In this document: in pieces, positions 11,201 to 20,965 of the stretch | Numbering within the stretch: the stretch's first letter is position 1 | Layout of the letters: every line of letters begins with the position of its first letter | Assembly: GCA_022494885.1 (NCBI GenBank) | Contig: JAGVSM010001389.1 | Location: 62,001-126,000, forward strand | Reading direction: 5' to 3' | Source: Micrasema longulum | Lineage: Eukaryota > Arthropoda > Insecta > Trichoptera > Brachycentridae | Length of the DNA: 64,000 nucleotides | Notes under the pieces: generated by a model | Told to the model about the DNA's origin: nothing | The model's input: the letters and a program-made list of their open reading frames with translations, nothing else | Databases searched by the model: none | Program-made: the position numbers and the translations under genes

Positions 11201-11813
11201 CATATATATGTACCTTAAAGGATAAACCCCAGAGTCACATTGAAAGAAATTTTGTGATGGTGCGATTTCCAAAACATGATAACTTTGAACCAAATGAGAA
11301 CTTTCAACATAAAGTAATAATTATTTTCATAGTAAAAGTGCGTATTAAAATAGCGTAATCTAACTGATGTTTTTTGCACTAAATCAAAGTGGATTTCAGA
11401 TTTTAATTTTAGCTTAAAAATGCATTTATGTGACGAAAGTGATGTAGGGTTTGGCAAACCGGAAAGATTAATATGCTTAAGGCTGTAGTTGGTTCCTTTA
11501 TGGGCAAATTCCTGTTCCAAGGAACCGATTTGTTGTGGAAAAATACCTTTTAGGTATGTTATCAAAATGTTTCGAAAAAATATAAAATCAAAAGAAAGAT
11601 AACTTAGTATGATATTTTGTTTTCCAGTGCTGTACAAACGTACTCCAAGCGATGAGGAATGGAGACTTCGGGGAATGTGAAGAACGAGTGGAGCAATATA
11701 TGGCGAGCTGTCGCCTCAAGTTCCCCTACGCCGCCGCCTTCCGCCTGCCGGGGGAGGACGAGCCGGACGCCCAGCCCGAGCTCAAGGAGAACCACTGCGA
11801 AGGACCCAACTAA
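5024..11813 (+). CDS. NAA15: NAA15/NAA16, auxiliary subunit of N-terminal acetyltransferase A (3' part, five exons)
   Basis: Five exons encode the C-terminal third of the NatA auxiliary subunit, which anchors the catalytic NAA10 subunit at the ribosome exit tunnel for co-translational N-terminal acetylation. The exons are 5024-5253, 7116-7224, 8979-9148, 9772-9948 and 11628-11813. All junctions are GT-AG and phases join without a break. The order of conserved blocks matches the family: [71 protein letters not shown], then a [15 protein letters not shown] end. Exons for roughly the first 590 residues (by comparison with the vertebrate protein) are not in the window, so the gene starts upstream of it or across a very large intron. 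NAA15 and NAA16 cannot be told apart here; insects usually have a single gene. Confidence 0.93.
6220..6550 (+). pseudogene. RTE-type LINE remnant (RT C-terminus), in NAA15 intron
   Basis: Frame 1 gives [18 protein letters not shown] and, after a frameshift near 6355, [18 protein letters not shown] and the relics of GRKQ.SWL. This is the C-terminal region of RTE-like reverse transcriptases (MW.YRR.LRI.W.D, then LGH..R). Several in-frame stops show that it is dead. Confidence 0.6.
6580..6755 (-). mobile_element. SINE family 2, diverged copy
   Basis: The minus strand shows the family body (TGGAATCTATATTTGAAGTGTAAG, GGTGGTTTTACGC) and a degenerate tRNA-like head ending near 6755. It matches 38646-38901 in order but lacks the 3' third. 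Confidence 0.65.
6756..6872 (-). repeat. Conserved 5' extension next to SINE family 2
   Basis: About 115 bases including AGGATTTTTACC, GTTCTGTTTCAC and ATTCTTCATCCGCC. The same block in the same position relative to the SINE head occurs at 38902-39025. Without an attached SINE it occurs at 51335-51470. Confidence 0.6.
7116..7224 (+). CDS. NAA15: NAA15 exon, TPR-like helices
   Basis: Acceptor TGTAG ends at 7115 and donor GTATAT starts at 7225. It encodes 36 codons plus one base: [16 protein letters not shown], then [16 protein letters not shown]. This joins in phase to LAR of the previous exon and to the GGA glycine codon completed by the next exon. It is too short to stand out as an ORF but strongly conserved. 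Confidence 0.92.
7530..8170. repeat. Dispersed insect-type repeat bounded by TA-rich ends
   Basis: Begins after a (TA)n tract with ACTAGCGGACCCATCAGACG and ends with AAGCCGTTTAGGAGGAG before another TATATATATA tract. I recall both end signatures from repeats scattered in many arthropod genomes. No family name is assigned and no coding content was found. Confidence 0.5.
8647..8700 (+). mobile_element. SINE family 1, 5' fragment
   Basis: Only the tRNA-like head remains (GGTTGTGGTCCAGTGGCAAG), ending at the B-box region. It lies in the NAA15 intron. Confidence 0.6.
8979..9148 (+). CDS. NAA15: NAA15 exon, TPR-like helices
   Basis: Acceptor TTGCAG ends at 8978 and donor GTACGT starts at 9149. 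After two bases that complete glycine it encodes [20 protein letters not shown], then a helix pair with [10 protein letters not shown] and [10 protein letters not shown]. It ends in phase 0. Third codon positions are strongly G/C. Confidence 0.92.
9505..9562 (+). mobile_element. L2-like LINE 3' end
   Basis: Shares CCCTTGAGGTGATTTT, ATGGCGCTATATAAATTA and an ATAATAAT-like end with 41868-41960 (minus) and 55560-55615. The 55.5-kb copy is preceded by an L2-like RT C-terminus, which identifies these as its 3' UTR. Confidence 0.65.
9590..9715 (-). repeat. Dispersed repeat family R1 with hairpin
   Basis: The inverted arms CGTGTAACATTCACCATT and AATGGTGGATGTTACACG pair at 17 of 18 positions. The minus strand matches 42296-42390 (TTTACAGGGCTTATGACCTG, AGTGGCCAC, GTGTAACATTCACCATT). 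A related copy lies at 61805-61990. Confidence 0.6.
9772..9948 (+). CDS. NAA15: NAA15 exon
   Basis: Acceptor TTCCAG ends at 9771 and donor GTAAGG starts at 9949. It has 59 codons, phase 0 to phase 0. It begins [16 protein letters not shown] (family: LFG....NFNE.FL) and ends [19 protein letters not shown] (family: RAIELATTLDES..NR.LQ). Confidence 0.92.
10306..10534. mobile_element. MITE family A, copy 3, in NAA15 intron
   Basis: Retains AGAATGCATTAAGTCA at the left and TGACTTAATGCATTCT..CAGTATAGCCTCG at the right, followed by ATAT. The left outermost 15 bases have decayed. The interior matches copies 1 and 2 (AGAGTAATCTTTATT, TAAGCATAGCATAAAATTT). Confidence 0.8.
10616..10875 (-). pseudogene. 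RTE-like LINE 3' remnant
   Basis: Closely similar to 60237-60490 on the same strand (ACCATCAC..CGTTTCCT, CACTCTGTCTTTGCATAC, TCAAGTATTTGTTG, GGTCATGCCATG). The 60-kb copy keeps the reading frame of an RT C-terminus. Here the frame is broken. Confidence 0.6.
11628..11813 (+). CDS. NAA15: NAA15 terminal exon with stop
   Basis: Acceptor TTTCCAG ends at 11627. There are 61 codons and TAA at 11811-11813. It encodes [20 protein letters not shown], then [19 protein letters not shown] and an acidic tail. The family ends with a similar C..LFPYA.AF.PPG segment. The last about 20 residues are shorter and less conserved than in vertebrates. Confidence 0.93.
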   Translation, partial: CCTNVLQAMRNGDFGECEERVEQYMASCRLKFPYAAAFRLPGEDEPDAQPELKENHCEGPN

Positions 11814-11889
11814 CCCCGACCCGCACAACACCGTCTATTCCATCGCTAGCGAAGCGGCAAAACTCTCAACACTCATCCGTCACTGAAAT

Positions 11890-12475
11890 TAAATTCGGAA
11901 TCAAATGAAGAGTGATTTTTCAAAGTGGTCTTAGTTAATAAAGGTCGTTAATTAAGAGAAAGAAACAGTTATTTGCGTTTTGTCCATTTATATCAGATCA
12001 AGTGTTTTAGAATCCAGTAATGCAATCAGACTGATTAAATACATTTTGCTTATTTTTGCTTTGCATTTTTAGAAAAAAAATGGAAATTTTAAAGCTTGTG
12101 TGGAACGTGTAGATCAGACTTAGTGGCAGTTAGTGAGCAAAATTTCTTCCTGGTTATGCAGCTTATGATTCGAGGGTTTAGGATCACAGGAGGGTAACTA
12201 CAAAAATATTTATCGTGAGTTAAGCTTAGTTTCAGTGATGACACATCCATATTTCGGGGTTTATTTCGGAATCTCTTGAAATACGATTATGGCATTACTG
12301 AAACTGAGCCCAACTCGCAATTCAAATGTTTGTAGTCACTTCCCTGAGATCCTAAACCCCCGAATCGTGATTACAATGGCATTCTTACTTTGAAATTCAT
12401 AAATTTTAACTTAGGCATGTTTGAAAAATTACTCTTCAAATGGTGTCAGAATTAGGTTTTTCGTTATTTGTCGAC
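11890..12475. repeat. Long imperfect inverted repeat in the NAA15 3' flank
   Basis: Arms at about 12163-12241 and 12294-12373 pair imperfectly: GATTCGAGGGTTTAGGATC with GATCCTAAACCCCCGAATC, then TAGTTTCAGTGATG with CATTACTGAAACTGA. Outer arms continue: AATGAAGAGTGATTTTTCAAA at about 11905 pairs with TTTGAAAAATTACTCTTCAAA at about 12420. The left side carries about 200 extra bases. A transcript through it could fold into a long hairpin; it may equally be a fold-back transposon. Confidence 0.7.
11937..11942 (+). terminator. Candidate poly(A) signal AATAAA for NAA15
   Basis: AATAAA lies 124 bases after the NAA15 stop. It is the first canonical signal downstream, but in AT-rich DNA such hexamers are common, so use is not proven. 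Confidence 0.35.
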
Positions 12476-15050
12476 CTTTTATCACTGTGCGTTTTAATTA
12501 GAAAATGATCTTATTATCTTTTGCTCTCAATGTTTCTGTATCTTCATTGGAATGTTCAATTCTCATACTGGTTAAGGTTGTTGTATACTGTCTGATGTAT
12601 ATAGTTAATACTTGCATTGAAAGGTCTCGCACCGATAATGAGCAATATGGTGAAGTAAGTATATTTCACAACTGATGTATATTATAATAGAGTGTACTCT
12701 AGGATCAAGTGAAATATATTCCAGAGATCGCATTGTGATGAATATATAAAAATAAAACTAAGGATGTGATATGACAAACAATATGTATCTCTAATTCTAC
12801 CACTGAACATGTTTAACGTCGCTCTTCGCCTTTGTAAAAAGATTTTGTTATTTAGTGAAGTTATGTCGAGAGATTCACTGATTTACTTTTTGTAGTTTGC
12901 GGTTGAATTTGTTATTCCCTAAGACTTCATTAATGTTGCGTAATGTAAATTTTAATAATTCACGTCGTCGTAGTGTACTGTATTTTCTAACTACATATTG
13001 AAGAACATAAGCCGGATTCTGTTAGAAATATGACGACTTCAAATATATTGTAGTTAGTTGCGTATGTTTTAAGGAATGTGGGAAACTCGCAGTTTACAAA
13101 CACTCCGTTTGTAAAGCTACGTTCGGCATAAGCGCAATATTATTGTTGTGTGTTGTGAATTGCGAGTTCTTTCATGTTGTATTATGTAATTATGGACCTA
13201 TATAAATAATCTAGATATTGTTTCTTTGAAATTAAGATCAACATATTTAAACTAGCAGGACTAGATATAAACATATCCTCTTTTTTTTTCATGATACAGT
13301 CCTAATATTTTAAATGTTACCATTTATAAATGGTACTGAATCTCAATGACACCCTGCATTAATTACATAACATAGCAAAAAATCATTTGAATTAACGTGT
13401 ATTTTCACAATGAAAGTGTACTTAAAATGATGTAATAAATCTTCCCATAAATATTTTTTGTAAAAAATCACCTCAAAAGGGTAGCGTCAAAATTTCTACA
13501 AACTTAACAGTTAAAAATGTTGATCTTCTTGGTGAAGAATGAGGATTATCAATTATTATACATATATGTACGGAGATGATTCATTTTGTACAGTGACTAA
13601 TAAATATCGTGTTGGGATATATCATACATTGAGTTAGCCGTTTAAACTTGAGACTGATTCAAAATTAAGCTTATTAGTATCATCAGACTTCACGCTCGGC
13701 CGGGGATGTGATGCAGTTCAGCACATCCCGTAATGCCATCATAGACATACTTAATATTGTATTACTTCAACATCCATGTCATTCATTTATATGAACATTC
13801 TATCAATGTTATATCGTTACCAGGTTTAATATTTTATGAATATCACAATTAAGGTACAAACCGCAATTCCTGATCTGTGAAATTTCATTATTACAGACAT
13901 CCTTTTCTGAGGAATTGGATCCATTTATTTAAACTCTGATTTTAAATTTAAAACAAATTATTTGATTATCATATAAAAAATATTTTATCTATTCATAAAT
14001 ATGTGTATGTATGAAAAATACAGTTAGTTCTGAATTTTTTTTTTCCTTTTTAAATTTTAACCGATTTTATGTATAAATATTATGACAGACTAAGACAAAA
14101 ATTGGTAACGATATACAAACTATATGGTAGGTAACAATGATATATAATGAAATCAAAATAAATAAGAAAAACCTGTTTTAATTAATGCTTTTGGTAAAAA
14201 AATTAGTCTCAATTAATTAGATCAAAGTTTTGTAAAGAGTTCTGGTTTGTCAATTTTGTATTGACAAATTATGGAAAGTCAGGAGTAACGTTCCTGTCCA
14301 AATTGTGTTTGGAAAGTAGGAATGCTCGGTTTAGGAATGGATGTAATGAAACAGTTTTATACCATCAATAAATTTAATGAAAATTTTATATTTCTTTTAT
14401 TTTATACAAATAATTATTGACTATTGTTCATTGAAGGTAAATCTGTAATTATTTTCAAAAGAAGCTCAATTGTAAATATGCAACCATGGTTTTATTCTCA
14501 GAGTAATAAGGCGCCACCGCTGTAGAGCAGCGCATTCGGACAAAAATCAGTTTAGGATTATCTAACACAAATTACCTATAGTTTACAGCAAAGCAATAGG
14601 CCGTAGATACTCAGGTAGAGAATTGCAAGCGCAAACCGAAACCGTCCGTTACACGTTTGTTGTTAAACCAAAACTTTGCAATGCTTTTATTCTATGCAAT
14701 AGAACGAAACAGCTGTGGCACATTATTACTCTCGAGGTTTTATTATTCGCAGAAGTTTCAAGTCAGAGGGTGACAGTGTTCCCCAAAACGAGCAAAAGAT
14801 GTTTTAAACAGCCAAAATCAAATGTCATTAAAAATAGTACAATTAAAGGGGTAGGCCACAAAATCATCGAGCTAAAACGATTCCAGTAAGAAAAGCAGGA
14901 AATAATTTCAAGCCGATTAAATCATAACCTCAAACATTACTAACAATTATTTTTCTTTCATTGTTAATTGATGGCTTAGATGCTCTTGGTGAGATCACAA
15001 AAATTAAATGTAATTTTTCCTTTTCCGGAGCTGCAGACACTTGACTTTAA
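12476..15050. other. AT-rich stretch without recognised gene
   Basis: No conserved coding region found. A small hairpin lies at about 13704-13731 (GGGATGTG, 11-base loop, CACATCCC). An 88-codon ORF at 14623-14889 has no recognisable motif. The first part may belong to a long NAA15 3' UTR. Confidence 0.45.
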
Positions 15051-15059
15051 AAAAATTAT

Positions 15060-15297
15060 ATCAGAAAAGGGCATAAATTATGGTGTGATAATTGGTATTA
15101 TTTTAATATCTCTATGCGAAAAAAACTAGTGAGCGTGGAACCGTAAGATAAATCGGAAAGCCTCAACATAATTTATAAAATTGAAAAAAGGGCAAGTAGA
15201 ATCTAAACATGTTGCTCCATTATTAGCCTTAAAATGGTGTGACAAGAGAGAGGTTCATATGGTAAAAACTGCATTATTGCACAGTGAGCCCATAATT
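15060..15297 (+). pseudogene. piggyBac-like transposase remnant, left part
   Basis: Reading through several frames gives KGHKLWCDNWYYFN, then GTVR..RK, LKKGQVESK, VAPLLALKWCDKREVHMVKT and HSEPI. This order is the late catalytic core of piggyBac transposases (D.W(Y/F)TS, CGT.R.NRKG, L.KG, W.DKR.V..L). The sequence is cut at 15297 by the element starting at 15298 and resumes at 21601. Frameshifts and a stop show that it is dead. Confidence 0.8.
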
Positions 15298-15621
15298 GAA
15301 TCGTCAAGTTGCAAAACCCGCTCTGGCCGAAATCTGTCAAATATGAGATATGAATGACATCTTTTAAAGAAAATTAAATAGCTTCCAAAACAATATTACA
15401 TGCGTAGTTAAACCCGCTCCATTCCATACGAAATACACAAAACGTTTCAAGGTTATCATCAAAACCCGCTCTGGAACAGTTAGCAAGATGCAAAAGCCGC
15501 TGTCGAAAAATCGGCCAATCAGATTTCCTTATTTCGAACAATTCAATATGGCCGTTCATACTTTGTGAGTCAACCGTGTGTGTTTTAGTCCAGCTATCAA
15601 AAGTGTTTTTTAGTGTTTAAA

Positions 15622-15725
15622 ATGGATAATTTATTGAAAAGTGTTGAAGAATCTCTTCCTGAAGCATCGAGGAAACTTTCACGCAATCCACATAGTTGGA
15701 ATCGCAATAAATTACGTGTAGAAAG
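15622..15725 (+). CDS. Element 2 transposase, exon 1
   Basis: ATG at 15622 and donor GTAAGC at 15726; 104 bases give 34 codons plus two bases. It encodes MDNLLKSVEESLPEASRKLS, then NPHSWNRNKLRVE. Length, phase and the final (N)..NW/SW..N...VER pattern match exon 1 of element 1 exactly. This makes the start and splice site credible despite the short ORF. Confidence 0.75.
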
Positions 15726-16202
15726 GTAAGCAAAGTTCATCACTTGTCAACGGCTTTTTATTGTGTTTTTCCATAGGCGGGCGATTCTTTAACCAATATG
15801 TGGTCAACTTTTTATTTTGTTGATATTTACTTTTTTTCTTAAACATTTTTTATTATTGAAAATAAAATAAGAGATATGTGTCGCCTACTTTCAAAATCCG
15901 CCAGATCCAGTTTTATCAGATAATTAAGTATTTACTCTACCGGAATGCTGACTGTGGATTTTATTGTTTAAAATACTAATATACTTGCAAACCCCTCTAG
16001 ATTTCACGTAAAAAATACTAAAAAACAGCGTTGTATTTCAAACTCCGCTAGATCCATGTAACTTGCCTTCAGACCTATATCGGCCAATCAGAGAGCGGGT
16101 ATATTTGATCACATGGTCAAAAATTAAGATGGCTTCATTGTCAGTTTGTCTCTCGTAGTAGTGTTTTGTGCTCTCTTTATTTGTGGATTTTTAGTAAAAA
16201 TA

Positions 16203-16306
16203 ATGTCTGATTTGACAAAAAATGTGCACCAAGTTCCTCCCGAGGAAGCTAGAAAACGTTTGGTTAATAAAAACAACTGGAAAAGAGAAGTGGAACGTCA
16301 GAATCG
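16203..16306 (+). CDS. Element 1 transposase, exon 1
   Basis: ATG at 16203 and donor GTGAGT at 16307; 34 codons plus two bases. It encodes MSDLTKNVHQVPPEEARKRL, then NKNNWKREVERQN. The two leftover bases CG join A of exon 2 to give Arg35. The NW(K/R)(R)...R..N(R/K) pattern is a short basic segment also seen in element 2 and, more divergently, in element 3 (GWKKN.NREN). Confidence 0.82.
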
Positions 16307-16470
16307 GTGAGTCAAAAATTGCTTGTTATTTATATACAGCATGTTCCTCCTTTAGAATAATTACCAACATGGCGTTTTCTTAATAAAAACTTTATTAGGG
16401 ATTTAAAAAAAAATTAAACTAACAAAACTTTTAACTGAAGCAAAACATTGAACAATCAATCTTTTTTCAG

Positions 16471-18175
16471 ATATTCATCGAAACAGTTACCTAGCCTGCC
16501 AAAGTGTAAACACGCAAATAATAACACATTTAAATGTTTAACTGTTTCTATGCAAGAAGTATCCAGAATGCATCGCAATTTTTATAAATCTGCCAATAAA
16601 ATTGATCAGGATAATTATATATTACAGCATTGCCGTACCAAACAATGTAAAAGAGTTCGGCTAAAATCTGGAACCAGAGGCCCTAAAACCATGAGTGTTG
16701 ATTATTACATTACAATCATTAATCCGCGCAAGCAATTAAGAATATGCAAAACTGCCTTTTTGCAAATATTAAATGTTGGTAAAGATAGGGTAACTGGCGT
16801 GTTACAACGCTCTTTTAATGAAACAGGGAGCCTGGCAAAAGAAAAAAGGGGAGGAGACAGAAAAAGGAATATTTTTATCCAAAGACATCGTAGCGTTCAC
16901 ACATTTATCGAGTCTTTGCAAGCAGTTGAACCACATTATTGCCGTACTAAGTCATTAGTAAGATTATATTTACCGCCAGAGCTAAGCATTCGCAAATTGT
17001 GGACTATGTTTAACGAAGTAAACCATGATTTACAAGTTAAACAGTCATTTTTTAGGAAGATTTTTAATAGAAAATATAATGTTGGTTTTGGGTCACCCTT
17101 AAAAGACACCTGCTCTCGTTGTTCTGAATTGAGCATCAGAATTAAAAGTGAGACTGATGTGACAATTAAACAAGAACTGATCACTCAAAAAAGAATCCAC
17201 TCACTAAAAGCAAAAGCTTTTTATGATATGCTGAGAAATAATGAGGACGAAGTTGTAACCATATCGTTTGATTGCCAAAAAAACAATCCATTGCCAAAAC
17301 TTCCAGACCAAGCTGCCTACTTTAGCAGGCAAATTAACTTGTTTAATTTTACTGCTGTTGTTGGAACTTCTAAAAGCTGTCTGGACAATGTTCACACATA
17401 TTATTGGAGTGAAACCGATAACCCAAAGGCATCAAATCAAATTTCAAGCGCTGTATTTCATTTATTATCAACAATTGAAATAAGTAATAATAAAAGAATA
17501 ATAAGACTTTTTGCAGACGGCTGCGGCGGACAAAACAAAAATAGTACACTTATTGGCATGTGCAGTAAATGGCTCCAATCTTATGCGCCACCGCAAATCA
17601 CAAATTTAGAAATTATTTTTCCTATGGTCGGACACTCTTTCTTACCACCTGATAGAGTGTTTGCCCAAATTGAAAAGGAAACGAAAAAAATGTCAATTAT
17701 TTGTGATCCTCAAATATATGTTGATATATTCAGAAAACATGGAAAGGTTTATCATCTTACAGAAGACGTTAATGTTTACAATTGGAAAGATGAAACTTCT
17801 AGAGCATTTAAGCCACCAGGATCTTGGCATTTCAAATTCAACCAAACTAAAAGATTTTTACTGAAACGTGGAAGACAAAATGTGAGCGTGCAAGGAGAAG
17901 AAAATTACAAGCATGACTTTTGTCAACCAAAGTATGTCAATAAAAAAGGAAAAACTTGTAGTGAATTAGAGCCTTCAATATTAAGAAGGGGAAATAAAAT
18001 TACACCAGTAAAAATTAAGGACGTAATTACATTGCTGACCAAGCACTATGGCGAAGATTGGCGTAATCAACCATCTTTACAGTTCTATAAGAACGTTGAA
18101 CAAACGAACGAAAACTTCGCACAACATGAAGATATAGAATGCGTCCCGTTAGTGGAAACTGAAAATTTTGTATAA
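16471..18175 (+). CDS. Element 1 transposase, exon 2 (DUF7869-like core), intact
   Basis: Acceptor TTTTTTCAG ends at 16470 and TAA is at 18173-18175. With exon 1 the product is 602 residues. The N-terminus has a Cys/His cluster (KCKH...FKC), followed by a basic region, PHYCR, and a C..C pair (DTCSRCSEL). An RNase H-like core follows: FDCQKN (Asp302), FADGCGGQNKN (Asp384) and GHSFLPPDRVFAQIEKE (Asp429 and Glu436). These acidic residues fall in the order expected for a DDE/D transposase; the assignment is inference. The C-terminus has TKHYGEDWR. I recall such proteins as common 'uncharacterized' arthropod paralogues labelled DUF7869. The ends of the element argue that it is the transposase. Confidence 0.92.
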
Positions 18176-19244
18176 AGTTGTATACTAATGTAAAACTTGT
18201 TTTTGTATGTGTTACTACATAATATTTTTAATTTTACCTAGAAATGTGTGTATATTACCTTTGCTTTTAGATTATTATGGTTAATATTGTATACCTTACC
18301 CATATTCTTTGATAAAATATTGTGTACTTTTATTTTGCTAATTAAATACATTGATACCTACTAAATTTTTCTTGTTATTTTGATGACACAAATAATTTTG
18401 GAGCAACCTGTATAGCCGAAATGACAATGATTGACAAATTTTAAGTTACTTGCGAAATCCGCCAGATCCTTGACTGTGATTAACAAAACCCGCCAGATCC
18501 AAAAGTGAATATCAATATCCGCTACATCCACATATATTTTTTAATTAACACATCTTTATTTTAAATACTGAAGAATTTTCGAGAAGAAAAAGGCAAAATT
18601 CTTAATTTCAAATTACTGTATTTTAAGATAGACAAATCTTTAAAACATAAATGTTACCCAGAGAATTTTGCATTTTTTGTAAAATCGACTTATATGGATC
18701 TGGCGGATTTTGAAGGTAGGCGACACATATTAAGTCAAATTCAAAACCAAATAATTTTTCAAAGTTAATAGTTAATAGTTTGGTAAAATCAGAGATTAAA
18801 TAATTTTATGTGAAAAATGACAAATAATGGGTTTTATTTACGAAAACTTTTTAAATCATAACTGCTTTTAAACTGCCTTTGTCTATTTAATCATGAAAAT
18901 GATACCTTAACAATGGCAATACAATGTGTCATAAAAATGTCAGTTTTTAATGTTTTGCTTTGTACATAGAGGACACACGGTCATACTGAGCTATCTCCAT
19001 TTTTGACATAATTGAATAATTTCATTGGTTTGAACCAATTGTCAAATAACAAGAAAATGGTTACCAGCGAAATTATTTAAAAAAACTTTAATTGTGATTG
19101 ATTTATAATGTAGCAGTAAATGTAGGTATAGGTAGACACTTCTTACATACTTCGCATGTTATATAGATATATGGAAGATTTGAGTAAAAGTAGTAACTCC
19201 TTAAAATAACCGAAAGCACTACCTACTTTATTTTTATTTTTCAG

Positions 19245-20965
19245 ATATTCTTCTAAAAAATTACCTGAATATCCAAAATGCAAGCACGACTCAAAACAGT
19301 TCAAATGTATAGAATTGAGAGGAAAAGACATTCAAACATTTCATTCGGCATTTTACAGTACAACTGTTAAATTAGAGCAGGATGCATTTATACTCAAATA
19401 TTGTCGTGGAACTGCTGTATCCAATCACAAAAATAAGGATAGAAAAAATAATATTACCATAAAATATGTTGTGCGTAAATATAAAACTGGCGAGCTGATA
19501 CCAGTTTGCCAGAAAACGTTTATGGGGATTCTCCATATAAAAAAAGATAGGATACAAGGGGCTGTTAAAAGAAATCTTTCAAACAATGGCGAACGTATTA
19601 AAGAGCATAGAGGAGGTGATAGATGTAGTGTGAAATTTGATGCAAAGCGTGAGAGTGTGAAAAGTTTCATCAAGAGTTTAAAAGGAAGTGAACCTCATTA
19701 CTGTAGAAGTAAAACGCACAGTAGGATATATTTATCATCGGACCTTAACATTAAAAAGCTCTGGAGAATGTACAACAAAACATTGACAACAACCCCGGAA
19801 TTGCAAGTAAAAGAAAAATATTTTAGGGATATTTTTAATACCAAATTCAATTTATCTTTTGGTTCTCCAATGTCTGACAAATGCTCTACATGCAGTCAAC
19901 TTCAGGAGGATATAAAAAAGTGCACTGATGATCAAGAAAAAAATAAACTTATAACAACGTCCAGACTTCACCGTTTGAAATACAAAGCATTCTATTCTAT
20001 TTTGCGTTGCGATGATCCAAATGTAGTTACAATGAGTTTCGACTGCCAAAAAAATCTTTGTTTGCCTAAATTACCAGATCAATTAGCTTATTTCAGTCGA
20101 CAGTGGAGCATGTACCATTTTTGTAAAGTTGTAGGAAACTCAAAAGCCTCACTCACACCGGACAATGTATTCAGTTATGTCCGGAACGAAACTGTGTTGC
20201 AGAAGGGATCCAACGAGATTTCTTCTGCAGTTTACCATAGGCTTGTGAATACAAATTTTGATTCCTCCATTAACACAGTACGCCTTGTAGCAGACGGCTG
20301 CGGGGGTCAAAATAAAAACACCTCTGATGTGCATGTTACTGAAATGGTTTTCCTGCGCCCCTTCAAATATTGCATCCATAGAAGTTATATTTCCTGTTGT
20401 GGGACACTCTTTCATCCCACCAGATATGGTATTCGCGCGAGTTGAAAAGGTTATAAAAAAACTGGAAAATATTTCTGATCCCGAAAACTACAAAACAATA
20501 TTAAAAGATCATGGCACAGTTTTCAATCTCGGAGAAGAAATACAAGTTTTAGACTGGAGAAAAGAGGCAGGAGTAAATTTAAAGTCACCCGGAAACTGGC
20601 CTTTTAAATTCAACCAAACTAAACGATTTATATTCAATAAAACAAATAGTGGGAAAATCAAATTAAGAGGGGAAATCAGTTACAGAGCAGACACTTCAAC
20701 GGCTGCTTCTGTTACGAAAAAGAATGCCTCCATAACATCGATCAACCCAGGTTTGGTTACTGTAGGGAGCCGACCTTTAAATAGAGACAAAATCAAAGAT
20801 GTCAATAATCTTTTAACAAAACACTATGGTGAAAATTGGCGAGAAAATGAACCATTAAGGTTTTACAAAAACCTAGAATGTCGCCAACACGAAGTGCAAG
20901 TTCAAGATGACACTGATCTTCCCTTATGTGAAGAAAGGGAAAATGAAGTTGCGTGTTGCGTCTGA
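19245..20965 (+). pseudogene. Element 2 transposase, exon 2, one frameshift
   Basis: Acceptor TTTTTCAG ends at 19244, completing AGA and then YSSKKLPEYPKCKH. It is similar to element 1 along its length: HYCRSKTHSRIYL, then FDCQKNLCLPKLPDQLAYFS, ADGCGGQNKN, GHSFIPPDMVFARVEK, and a C-terminal HYGENWRE. The frame changes once at about 20318-20327, between GGQNKNTS and MCMLLKW. Exon length is exactly one base over a whole reading frame, so a single-base insertion explains it. Expected product about 607 residues. Whether this is a real mutation or a sequencing error cannot be told here. Confidence 0.88.

Larger units (their letters stand above)
15878..18726 (+). mobile_element. Element 1: intact DNA transposon with DUF7869-like transposase (2849 bp)
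   Basis: Terminal inverted repeats at 15878-15909 and 18695-18726 match at 31 of 32 bases (GTGTCGCCTAC, then TTCAAAATCCGCCAGATCCA). ATAT flanks both sides (15874-15877 and 18727-18730). Subterminal copies of CAAAAYCCGCCAGATCC occur at about 16039 on the left and 18453, 18485 and 18516 on the right. It lies inside the intron of element 2 in the same orientation. Complete ends plus an uninterrupted gene make it the best candidate for a recently active copy. Confidence 0.92.

Noticed and set aside
11215..11637. 140-codon minus-strand ORF in the last NAA15 intron
   Set aside because: No recognisable domain, AT-driven composition, and it overlaps the acceptor of the terminal exon. Treated as chance.
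20310..20330. Programmed ribosomal frameshift in element 2
   Set aside because: The shift needed is +1 (or -2) and AAAAAC nearby suits only -1 slippage. Element 1 has no shift at this position, so a mutation is simpler.
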